DNA of 64,000 nucleotides from Strigamia acuminata (taxonomy: Eukaryota > Arthropoda > Chilopoda > Geophilomorpha > Linotaeniidae): the NCBI GenBank assembly GCA_949358305.1, contig OX442317.1, forward strand, positions 9,926,186 through 9,990,185, read 5' to 3'. The position numbers were made by a program, and so were the translations under genes. How positions within the stretch are numbered: position 1 is the first letter of the stretch; every line of letters begins with the position of its first letter. Positions 7,921-16,926 of this stretch are shown here, piece by piece. The notes beneath the pieces are model-generated. The model searched no databases. It was not told the origin of the DNA and was given only the letters and a program-made list of their open reading frames with translations.

Positions 7921-10763
7921 TTTTGTTCCGCCCGCGAGTTCCAGTTTTTTGTCATACTGTCGAATTTGGCGGTGAGTTCCTTCAAGATTTTTTCTTGTTC
8001 CTTCGCGAGCAATTTCACTAGCTCCTCACGCTCTGCGGCCTTGTCGTCGGCTTTTTTCTTTGCCAGTTTTGGGCAGGCCTGACGCCAGTGGCCGTCTTCG
8101 TTACAGAAATTACAAGGGCTTTTCTTCTTTCCCTCCCGCTCAAAAGGTTTTTTGGGGTAGTCCTTCTTCTCGGAAGTCGCCTCTGTTTTCGGGTTGTGGT
8201 GTTCCGATTTTCTGGACTTCATCTGAGGTCGGTAGCTGGGCGCCAGTTCCTTCCCCATGTTTGCGTGTACCACATCGTTGATACCTTCGTCAGCCTCATC
8301 GCTTTCCGAGAATTGCTCAGAGTCTTCGCTTACTTCGTCTTCCGACTTTTCCTCGGCGGCGTTAGTTTGCGTGCGATAGGCCTTATTCGGAGGTGGTAAA
8401 GGGTTAGAAGCTTGTTGGTTTTTCTTTGAGGGGAGTGGCTCTATACTTCCGTTTAGATAATTTCGCGATTGGAGCAGCTTAGTGGAGTCTATGCTGCGCT
8501 CCTGTATTCGTTGCTGTCGGGCCACTCCTAGAGCTCGCTCTTCTTTTGTCAGATTTTCGTTATACCGAGCATTTACTTCGGTGTGTTTCTTCTCGACGAA
8601 AGCTAGGATGGCTTTGAAATTATCCCCTTTAGGAGCGTTCATTTCTCGTAGGACTTTGGTTGCGGTTTCGTTTAGTCCTTGTTCGAAGAGAGCTTTCTGA
8701 GCGTGTTGGTCAAATGGTTTGTCCATTTCACGGAACAGGCTGTCGGCTCGTTGTACGTATTCCCTCAGAGTTTCCCCGGGAGCTTGCTTCATAGAGCTTA
8801 CTCTTTTCTGGATTTCTTGGCTCGTCTCGCCATATTGATTGTGGAACTTTATGACGAAATCTTCCCAGTTTCGGGGTTGGACATCAGCGTACCAGTTTCG
8901 GGCCCGGTTGATCAGCATTTCTGGTATTCCGCGTGCAACCATTTCGTCGGGTTCCGCTCCTAAGCGATTAATCGTCAGGGCGACTTCGTCCAAAAACAAG
9001 TTGCCGGCGTTCCAGGATCCGTCGAACTTAATTAGTCTCAGGGTCGTCCACTTGATGTTGTTATCCTTGCGAGAATACAGCCATCGGTCTGCGGAGTAAC
9101 GTTTCAACAATCCTTCGCTTCGATCGTCCTCCTCGGTCTCTTGGCCACGGCTTTGTTGAAGTTTTTGGTCCATGGCCTGAAGGAGTTCGTCTTTCATCGT
9201 CCGTAGTTGGTTGCTTAGCGAGTCAGTCTCACTAAGCAGCGGTGATGATCGTGGATTGTCGGAAGGGAGGCTTGGGTAATGCGTACCGTTGCCCGTCAGT
9301 CCGAACTGATTGTGTTGGAACGACGTTTTCCCTGATGATCCCGCGGTGTTCGGGTTATTCGTGAGGTCTTGCGCTATGGTTGAGTTATCTGGGTTCGCTT
9401 TCTCTGGAGCGGAGGTTTGGCTCAACTTTGTTCCGGGCGGTATCAGATCGTCCAGTCGGGTCCCCGTGAGGCCTTCGTTCGTTTTTTTGATAAAAACGTA
9501 GGAATCTCTCCCAGCATACGCTTCGGCGGCGTGTTTCTTTTCGAGGTGATTTTTAACTGCGTTAATCTCCTCGAGCGTCGGCATGGCCAGTTTATTTTGA
9601 CCTACTTCGTTGCGTATTTGATTCTTCTGATTTATACATCTGATTAGCTCTGCGTTAGGGTCGCCTGGGTTGTTATTACTGGTTTGGCCAGTTTTCATTG
9701 CGAATGAGTTTTTTACTGCCCATGATTGTGCGCCCTGATTATTCCTCCTATCCTGTATAAACGCCTCGTACAGTTCTCCTTTGACTTCGTCCGATTCGTT
9801 CAAGATGCTATCTAGTCCGTTGACTCGGATACTGCCGTGAGATGCTTGAGAGTCGATACTTTCGCTGTCTGACGTTGCTTCGCCGCCTGTCTCGGACTGT
9901 TGTCGATCTGCTCCGACCCGACGTCGTTTCTCTCCGCGTCTGGCCGTGTTATCTGCCGATCGTTTTTCAGTCCTCTGATTTACTAGGTCGATTACTCGGC
10001 TTAGCTCTGCGTAGGGATCCTTGTCCTGGTCGATCTCGATGCCGTGTGCGCAAGCTACCCGAGTTACTTCTATTGCTTTGGCTACCAGCTCCTTAGCTGT
10101 GTGAGACCGTTCTGGGGAGCTCTGTACGGAGTTTGGCTCCGAATGCTGGCTTAACCCGTTGCTTGGCGGCCGGATCTGGCAGTCCTTTGCCATTTCTCGT
10201 TCGATTATTTTCTGCTTCGCGAGCAATTCTCGAGCCAGCTCGCGCTCCAGTGCCATTTGTTTAGCTTGGTGTTCTTGTGCCAAGCTCTGTTCCATGGCAG
10301 CTAATTTCTCGCGATGCTCTCTGGCTAAATCTTCCATCAATTCGTTTTTCTTCTTCTCTAACGCGACTGTTCTTGCTTGGTCTGCGCGGGCAGCCTCGTT
10401 GATAATTGCGGCACTTGTGTTTGCCGCTTTATTTAGAAGAGTCATTAGATCCATTTCACTGGGATCCTTTTCGACTGGTCTTGGGCTTTTCAATCCGAAT
10501 CGAGGGTTTTCGAACGATTTATTTAGTCCGTTTTCTTCGTGAGAGCTTCCTGATCCTTCGAATTCGCCTCCCGTAAACGGAAGTTGTCTTGCAAGGGGAA
10601 GGCTTTCACTTGATGATTCCGTTGAAACTTTAGTCGAGTTAGTCTCGACTTCTGGTTCCACGTGGTTCGCTTCTTCCGCTTTTTGGCGTTCGATTTCTTC
10701 GGCTTCTTTTCTATCCTTTTCGTCGTTACGCCTTTTTCTATCTTCTGCGGTAGTTTTTGTCAT
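7917..10763 (-). CDS. gag: gypsy element A Gag
   Basis: The structural protein, 948 residues, starts at an ATG 92 bp inside the 5' LTR boundary. The N-terminal third is highly charged, with an Ala/Glu/Lys coiled coil (about residues 105-195). The middle holds a retrotransposon Gag region (about 560-720: WTTLRLIKFDGSW, NRARNWYADVQPRNW, GETLREYVQRADSLFREM). A CCHC zinc knuckle (CNFCNEDGHWRQAC) lies near residue 883. The stop codon lies just after the slippery site, and pol overlaps the end. Confidence 0.92.
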   Translation of the reverse strand: MTKTTAEDRKRRNDEKDRKEAEEIERQKAEEANHVEPEVETNSTKVSTESSSESLPLARQLPFTGGEFEGSGSSHEENGLNKSFENPRFGLKSPRPVEKDPSEMDLMTLLNKAANTSAAIINEAARADQARTVALEKKKNELMEDLAREHREKLAAMEQSLAQEHQAKQMALERELARELLAKQKIIEREMAKDCQIRPPSNGLSQHSEPNSVQSSPERSHTAKELVAKAIEVTRVACAHGIEIDQDKDPYAELSRVIDLVNQRTEKRSADNTARRGEKRRRVGADRQQSETGGEATSDSESIDSQASHGSIRVNGLDSILNESDEVKGELYEAFIQDRRNNQGAQSWAVKNSFAMKTGQTSNNNPGDPNAELIRCINQKNQIRNEVGQNKLAMPTLEEINAVKNHLEKKHAAEAYAGRDSYVFIKKTNEGLTGTRLDDLIPPGTKLSQTSAPEKANPDNSTIAQDLTNNPNTAGSSGKTSFQHNQFGLTGNGTHYPSLPSDNPRSSPLLSETDSLSNQLRTMKDELLQAMDQKLQQSRGQETEEDDRSEGLLKRYSADRWLYSRKDNNIKWTTLRLIKFDGSWNAGNLFLDEVALTINRLGAEPDEMVARGIPEMLINRARNWYADVQPRNWEDFVIKFHNQYGETSQEIQKRVSSMKQAPGETLREYVQRADSLFREMDKPFDQHAQKALFEQGLNETATKVLREMNAPKGDNFKAILAFVEKKHTEVNARYNENLTKEERALGVARQQRIQERSIDSTKLLQSRNYLNGSIEPLPSKKNQQASNPLPPPNKAYRTQTNAAEEKSEDEVSEDSEQFSESDEADEGINDVVHANMGKELAPSYRPQMKSRKSEHHNPKTEATSEKKDYPKKPFEREGKKKSPCNFCNEDGHWRQACPKLAKKKADDKAAEREELVKLLAKEQEKILKELTAKFDSMTKNWNSRAEQK
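7944..7950 (-). promoter_or_regulatory. -1 ribosomal frameshift slippery heptamer, element A gag/pol
   Basis: In the gag frame the codons read ac[A AAA AAC] tgg, a canonical X_XXY_YYZ heptamer. From here the -1 frame is open through the gag stop into pol. The site is 10 codons before the gag stop. The motif is seen directly; its use in translation is inferred. Confidence 0.7.
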
Positions 10764-10835
10764 TTCTTACGATATAATGATCGATCGAAAGATCCCGGTT
10801 ATTATTTAAAGTATTGTCTTAAGGTTAGCAAATCT

Positions 10836-10853
10836 ATCCCGGACAGGCCCCCA
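10836..10853 (-). other. Primer binding site of element A (tRNA-Pro-like)
   Basis: Two bases after the 5' LTR (element orientation) the sequence reads TGGGGGCCTGTCCGGGAT. It starts with TGG as needed to pair with a tRNA CCA end, and it closely resembles the tRNA-Pro primer site TGGGGGCTCGTCCGGGAT known from gammaretroviruses. Element B has nearly the same site. Confidence 0.75.
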
Positions 10854-10855
10854 CG

Positions 10856-11486
10856 TGTCGTGATTCGACTTTGTGGTTAAAGATAATAAATAATACACTC
10901 GGGAATACAATATATTTCAAATACTGCTTTATTAAAACACGCTTACTAATACAAATATAAGTCAAGATGTTTCCTGTGTTGGTCCTCGGATTCGGCTGCG
11001 AATACGAGTTGCCGCTAAACAATGGCGGATCCAATTGTTTAGTCCTACGCGTGGTCTATGTTTGTTGTCTAGGGTATTTCCACGTGTTATTATGAACACG
11101 CGAGAATTCGCTTTCTCGTGCGAATTAAACGAATATCGTTCGAATATTTATTCTAGCGTAGATTGGCTACGCTAAATAAATGTGGCTGTTGTACAGTTGA
11201 AATGGTCAGCGGGCACCGGTCCTCGATCAATCCGTGAAACGGCCTGAAAGGTGAGGTAAATGGTGCTCTTGCTGAAATGTGGTAACTGTAGTGTCGTTTC
11301 CGGTCAAGCATTGGCTATATATATTAACCGGAAATGACGTCATATGCAAATCCTTCTGATTATGCAGGTTCGCAGAAACACGCGACTAGTCAGTCTAGTC
11401 GGTATTTCTAGCGCGCTCTAGTGGCGAGTATTAGTAACACAATAATCACCGCTAATTACTTCTTCAGGTGATGCTGAATCACCACA
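10856..11486 (-). repeat. 5' LTR of element A, with promoter
   Basis: A 631-bp direct repeat of 2282-2912. On the minus strand it carries, in order, an octamer-like ATTTGCAT, a CRE palindrome TGACGTCA (11335-11342) and a TATATATA box (about 11315-11323). This is a plausible pol II promoter within the LTR. Confidence 0.95.
11312..11352 (-). promoter_or_regulatory. Putative LTR promoter: octamer, CRE and TATA box
   Basis: Within about 40 bp the minus strand reads ATTTGCAT, then overlapping ATGACGTCAT, then AATATATATAG. The same block is present in the other LTR near 2738-2777. Motifs are visible; promoter activity is inferred from order and spacing. Confidence 0.5.
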
Positions 11487-11617
11487 GCTGCTATCAAATT
11501 GGTGCTGATATTGTCAGTGGAAGTTAATTTCTAAACCGTGCAATGTGTGGGAATGAATCATTACATCACGTGGTGCACAAGTTTTTAATATTTGATTTGT
11601 ACGTATGAGTAATACAG
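11487..11617 (-). promoter_or_regulatory. Unit 0 upstream region, right part
   Basis: It continues the homology broken by element A (gctatcaaattggtgctg, tgtcagtggaagttaat, attacatcacgtg). It matches regions upstream of P1 (37010-37120) and P2 (42475-42590). Further homology resumes after the MITE at 12284 (tggccatgaccaaaaattg, gacgtgtaggtaacaa). No gene is seen in it. Confidence 0.6.
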
Positions 11618-11619
11618 TA

Positions 11620-12281
11620 GGTGCGTTCAATTTGCGAAAGGAAAGAAGAATCTTTCCTTTCGTTACTTTCGCCACCGGAAGTGACGTCAAAAACGTCATT
11701 TTTACCGAAAGGAAAGTGGCCAAAGTCACTTTAGCCAAAGGTAGCGTTTGGGTTACTTTTCTTCCTTTCAGTTTTACTTTCGCGATCGGCGCATGCGCAT
11801 TAGTCATTTGTTAGCCAAACCAACAATTAAGTAAAGGTTTATTACTTGTTGTAATGATAAAACATTGTTATAACTGAAAAAACGTTTGTTTTTATCGAAA
11901 AAACGTTCGTTTTTATCGAAAAAACGTTCGTTTTTAACGAAATACGTTCGTTTTTAACGAAATACGTTCGTTTTACCGGAAAAACGTTTGTTTTACCGGA
12001 AAAACGTTTGTTTTTATCGAAAAAACGTTAGTTTTTACCAAAAAACGTTAGTTTTTACCAAAAAACGTTAGTTTTTACCGAAAAAACGTTCGTTTTAATC
12101 GAAAAAACGTTTGTTAGTTACTAAAAACCAGATTAAAATCGAATTACAGCATGCTAAAACTAGAATTGACAAACAAATAGAAAGTAACAAAAAAAGTGCA
12201 TTCATTCTAAAGTACTTTTTCTTCCTTTACGAAAGTAAGAAAAGGAAAGATTTTTCTTTCCTTTCGCAAATTGAACGCACC
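11620..12281. mobile_element. MITE with TA duplication and internal minisatellite
   Basis: Inverted termini GGTGCGTTCAATTTGCGAAA and its complement at 12256-12281 are flanked by TA on both sides (11618-11619, 12282-12283). The paralogous upstream regions of P1 and P2 lack this insert, which confirms the boundaries. The interior is an array of about 20-bp units (11878-12115). There is no coding capacity. Confidence 0.8.
11878..12115. repeat. About 20-21-bp minisatellite of AACGTT palindromes
   Basis: About 11 diverged units of the form gaaaaaacgttcgtttttatc. Each unit is nearly self-complementary around an ACGT core. It lies inside the MITE at 11620-12281. Confidence 0.85.
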
Positions 12282-12283
12282 TA

Positions 12284-12734
12284 TTGTTTACCTGCATGTT
12301 GAGTTAATGGTAGAGTTATATGGCCATGACCAAAAATTGACAAATCAGACGTGTAGGTAACAAAAGTTTAGGAATGAATAAATCAAAACCATCTTGATAT
12401 TTTTATTATTAGATATCGTAAAACGGTGCTATTTGAAACTGTTTAGTTGCTATTTTGTTTTGTCCATTCTAAACTGTATGGAAAAATTTATTCCCTTTTA
12501 TCTGCCGGGGTCGCGTGGGTTTATGAATTCGCATCTGTTATTTACCGTATTTTATATTAGGTTTTCAATTTTGTTATTTTATTGCTAAAAAATGTACTCC
12601 GTGCCTCATTTTTATTTTCTATTTATGGTAGCTTGTTTTTTCTACTTTTGTATACATTTAATGTTTTTATTCTTGCAAAATAAAACTGATTCTTTTATTT
12701 GTAAATGCGTAAACGCTTAAATATATTTAGTAAC
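12284..12734. other. Unit 0 remainder, no gene
   Basis: The first about 130 bases continue the upstream-region homology to P1 and P2. The rest is AT-rich sequence in which I see no gene or repeat boundary. Confidence 0.4.
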
Positions 12735-12736
12735 TA

Positions 12737-13133
12737 CCGTACCGCCCCGTTTAAACGCCCGGGCGTTTAATTCTTTTTTTCAGCCGCCCCACCAGGCGCT
12801 TAACCAGATAAAAAGTGCCAAATTAGTTTTCGGGAAAATAAATGGTCAAAAACAAATTTCGTTGGCGCCAAAACGATGTCTTCCCAGAGGAAATGAAGCA
12901 ATTAAACAGTAAGGTGTTAATATATTTTATCGACGGGAAATAGTACCGTCATACATAACGTATACGGCACTTTCGGTACGTTATCTCATCGTAATTTCAC
13001 ATTTACCGGCGCCAATTTGAACCCCGGCGTTTATACGGGCCAGGCGCCTATAAACATTTGGGGCAATGACTGCCAGGCGCTAAAACGGGGCGGGCGCTTG
13101 AATGAACCCGGGCGTTTAAACGGGGCGGTACGG
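12737..13133. mobile_element. MITE, about 397 bp, with about 28-bp GC-rich TIRs
   Basis: The termini ccgtaccgccccgtttaaac and the exact complement at 13106-13133 are flanked by TA duplications (12735-12736, 13134-13135). Internal copies of the GGGCG(T/C)TT motif repeat near 13030-13110. No ORF is seen. Confidence 0.75.
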
Positions 13134-13135
13134 TA

Positions 13136-14889
13136 TTTATTTATTTTTCATTTTATTTTCAGCATCTGGACCCGTCATTTTCTCCGTATGAAAAATCCAA
13201 ATCAACACGGTATCGTACTGTTTTTTTTTAAACTTTGTTTCTTACCCCAATTTGGAAGGCATGTCCTAAAATCGTGAGTCCGACCAGGGACCAGGATGAG
13301 GCAGTGCCGGGTTGAATTCAAATTTTATGGCATGTCATAAAAAGAACCAGCCAATCAGATCTCCAGATCTTGCATTTTAGGGCAAGCTCTCCAAAGCGGC
13401 ATAACTGGATTCAAAAAGTTTTACAGTGGGGCATAGTACTTACAATGCCGCAACCTAGAACAAACTTACCTCCCGGCTGGAGTGGCGCTATACTCTAAGT
13501 CTAACTCACTATAAGTTGGGCTTTTCTACCATTGGCCGAGCTTTATTACTCCCGTGCACTGCCGCAAGGAAAAGTAGCTTTGTTTATTTTTAACGAAGTG
13601 TCTATTTCCCCACACAATATGATTACGTGCGGCATGCTTACGTACGTCGTGCTTACGTTTTTAGTGTTGTAAGACACTATTTAAGGGTCGCACACTTCAT
13701 TCCATTCTCTTATTTTGTTGGTTTGTTTGTACGTGTTGTAAGACACTATTCATTAGCTACTATCATGGCTGATATTATTACCGAATCCCACAAATCTTAT
13801 ATTGTTCCAACATTACTGTCAATTAAGTTTAGTTGTTTGAATGATTTTGCCGTAATGCTTTAAAATCATTGTAACACACATCTTCGTTACTGCTAATTCT
13901 CGTACATTTGAAGCGGAAAATAGGAGGACGAAAGCAGGAAAACTATCCCCTGAAATTGGATATTACTTTTGCCATTTTGTGTGTGTGCATTCAATGTAAT
14001 CCAATATCAATAAATATTGGATGATTTTAGTAATAAATTTGATATTTGAATTTGTATTTTTTAACTATCTATTTTTATCTCATACATATATTATGTAATC
14101 AGTAGTGATGGGACGAATATTGAATATTCTGTATTTTGGCATATTCAGCAAAACATTGTAATCATATGGTATGGTGAAATAGCCGACTATTGTCGAAGGA
14201 TTCACTTTATTCTGCTTATTTAAAGTGGAAGGTTATATAAATAATTTCCTCAATAAATCAGCAAGTATTATGCCAATTGACGTTTCTGAAGTTGAGAGGA
14301 AACAATAATTTAATTTTTGCTCATGGGGTATGAATGATTAGTCAAATACCGGTCGCCGTGGCGCCTGAAAACTTTTACCTGGTTCCTGTATTTCTTAGCT
14401 CGTATTTGCATGATAGCTATACAGGCTCTTGAATAATTTTTAGTTTCATCTACCCTTGGGGTTATGGATCTGCAATGAGTTGACCGAGTAATACAATACA
14501 CCATAGTGTCTCAGTATGATATGCGCAGATGGGGGCTTTGGCCTGGGACCTTGGATTTCCAAGGGCTCCATTCCAGTTGATCAGTTTATAAAAATATTGC
14601 AAATTTGATGCCCATTTGGTCCTATACCCAAAATGTGCACATGCAGTGCCAGAGTGTATTTAAAAAGTTGTTTTCCTTGGAATTCGATGAAAATTTGTCA
14701 TTTCAGCTTAAAACATGGTTAGGTTTATCTCAACACAAACAATTCATTAGGCATTACATTATTACGTGAAATAAATATGCTGACGCCATCTCTGGTGTTC
14801 CCACAAACTACTTGTGCAAACTCTTACAACAATTCTAACAATAAGGAAGTATTGTTAAGTATTGATATTAATGCACTTTATTTGAAAAG
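13136..14889. other. Intergenic sequence, no recognised gene
   Basis: No convincing ORF or TIR element is seen. Near 14545-14620 a diverged roughly 100-bp repeat (ttggatttccaagggctcc...) resembles 40880-40980. A direct repeat gttgtaagacactatt occurs near 13666 and 13736. Confidence 0.4.
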
Positions 14890-14891
14890 TA

Positions 14892-15832
14892 CAACCCATG
14901 GCCAAAAGTATTAGACCACACCAGCAAATCAACACAAAATTTTATTCTTCACCCAATAACTTTGGAGTGGTAAATGATAGATACAAAAATAAAAATGCAC
15001 TGGAAAGACCTGTTTTCCCTCTACAAAACAAACAAAATAAACTTATAAAAATAGCAAATTAAACCCCAAGAAAGTTGATTTGAAAAAATCTCACTCTGGT
15101 CAAAATTATTAGACCGCCTTGTTCTCTGGACAAAAATATTAGACCAGACCACTTTTGTCACAGAATGAGATGTAACAATGCAATTTTTATACAAATTTCA
15201 TTGCTTATCTGAATGATGTCAACAATATTCATAACTGACCATCATTTGATGACTTCATTTCACTGCCATCATGGCCAAAACCAAGGAACTCTCAGATGAC
15301 CTAAAATACAGAATTATCTTTCTGCACAAGAACAAAATATCCCAGAAAACCATTTCAAAGCAACTTAGAATAAGTAAAACACCCATTCAATACGTAATAA
15401 TGAAATTTGGATGCACAGGAACAGTTAAAAATGTGAAACAGTCTGGTCGCTCAAAATCAACTTCACGACGTCAAGATAGTTAGCATAGAAAAATCTGTAA
15501 GTAAATGAGATTTGCCTTGCTAAATGAAATGGAAAGTGAGTTGAAGAAGGCTGGAATTAATATTGGTGCTTGTACGGTACGACGGTTGCTTAAATTCCAT
15601 GGGGTATAGCTCTTGGAACGCAACGACCAAACTCTTTATAACACCATGACAGGGGAGATTGAGATTAACGTGGGTTAACAAATGAAATGTGGACAAAGAA
15701 GGACTTGGAAATAGTTATCTTTAGGGATAAAAAGTTCAATATGGATTGGATATGGTTATAATGTTGAAAGTCCTGTTTAAAAGGCAACCTCATAAAGAAG
15801 GGTTTGGCTTTTGCCCTGCAAGAGCTATAACC
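14892..15832 (+). mobile_element. Tc1-like element, left arm
   Basis: It begins caacccatggccaaaagta after a TA (14890-14891), the typical Tc1 target site. It reads into a transposase 5' end at 15271. Beyond 15484 the sequence still resembles Tc1 transposase but is broken by stops. The arm is cut at 15832 by gypsy element B. About 715 bp of it reappears inverted at 35345-36057. Confidence 0.8.
15271..15483 (+). pseudogene. Tc1-family transposase N-terminal fragment
   Basis: 70 residues from an ATG in good context include a helix-turn-helix typical of Tc1 transposases (KYRIIFLHKNKISQKTISK). A stop follows at 15481. A full transposase would be about 340 residues with a DDE catalytic core, which is missing here. 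An inverted copy starts at 35678 on the minus strand and carries its own frameshift. Confidence 0.75.
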
Positions 15833-16815
15833 TGTGGTGATCTCAAAATATTCACCAACTTAGAAGATAAAATTAATTGTCTTCTAATTAATTTGACTGT
15901 GGCACACGCCAAGTCAGATCATGTGACCGAGGGGAGAAATCCTCTCTAGGCACATATCACCCCAGGTTGTCCGGGGTGAAAACGGTTATTAGCCGTTATG
16001 GTGCAATATGGTGTAATAACCACTAGTTGCACCCATTTGAGCTAAGTGCGCAGGTTTTCTGCGCAATATTGAAGCGTGCTGGGCTCGCGTCTTGGCTCAA
16101 ATCGGGACTCTGAAAAATACAACAACAACCTCAACATCACTGCTTTTGCTCCTGAAAGAAAAGTATTGATAGAGGACCGTTGTAACTCAGTTTCACCTGC
16201 TATCTTTGTGCCACCCAAAGCACAAAGCCAGCAATTCAGCTTGAATTAGCCGTCGCTAATTCCAGCTATCGTAACGAAGAGAAGTTTCCCGACGATCGTG
16301 AACCATCGCCGTCGCTGTTGCGCGAACGACAGCCACCGCCATCGTACGAGAGCCGGACGCCTACAGCCGTCAACCACCGCCGCCGAGCCGTCGCACGAGC
16401 CGTAGAAGAAACCCACGAGAACCATCGTCTTCGACCATCGTTCGTGAGTTTGCCGAAAACGAAGACATTTGCCTTCGCTCAACAACATCGCGTTGTTTAA
16501 GCGCCATTTCTGACGCTTTGTAGCTTGCAACAGTCGTTGCAAGCCCTTCCTTTGTTTCATTGTTTCCCGCTCATTTTATTCTTGCGACTTGTCGCATTTC
16601 GTGATATTCATAATCATTATTAATATATATTGTAATTTAAACCGAATAAATAATTGTGTGATTTTTATTACCATAATAAACTGTCTTTTTATTCCTATTT
16701 TCGTAAACTTAACCCTAGACAAGTTTCGGCCGCGATATAAGTCTTGTTAAGCATTCACCTGCGGTTTCGTGCTTATTTATTAGAAATAAGTGCGATAATA
16801 ACCCGGATCGCAGCA
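15833..16815 (+). repeat. 5' LTR of element B
   Basis: A 983-bp direct repeat of 34362-35344, TG...CA. AT-rich TATA-like and AATAAA sequences near 16620-16650 could serve transcription start and polyadenylation. Confidence 0.95.
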
Positions 16816-16817
16816 CG

Positions 16818-16835
16818 TGGGGGCCCGGCCGGGAT
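16818..16835 (+). other. Primer binding site of element B (tRNA-Pro-like)
   Basis: TGGGGGCCCGGCCGGGAT starts two bases after the LTR. It differs from the element A site at two positions. Confidence 0.7.
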
Positions 16836-16926
16836 AGTCATTGTATAACTTTGTTAGTTAAAATTTACCCGCCATTTTTATCTTGCTTATCTTTCTTCTC
16901 TATCCTTTCTTTGTCTTCATTGAAAA

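Larger units (their letters stand above)
2282..11486 (-). mobile_element. Complete Ty3/gypsy LTR retrotransposon A
   Basis: Two 631-bp direct LTRs (2282-2912 and 10856-11486) flank gag, pol and a third ORF, all on the minus strand. The target-site duplication is gctg (2278-2281 and 11487-11490). By eye the LTRs differ at one position (near 2587 versus 11164), so the insertion is young. Both large frames are intact, so the element looks potentially autonomous. It interrupts the unit 0 upstream region. Confidence 0.95.

Noticed and set aside
10159-10542. Plus-strand 127-codon frame in element A gag
   Set aside because: It is antisense to the coiled-coil coding region, whose biased codons leave the opposite strand open.
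16246-16560. Antisense 104-codon frame, repeated exactly at 34775-35089
   Set aside because: Both copies are inside the LTRs of element B, so identity comes from the LTR duplication. No domain is visible.
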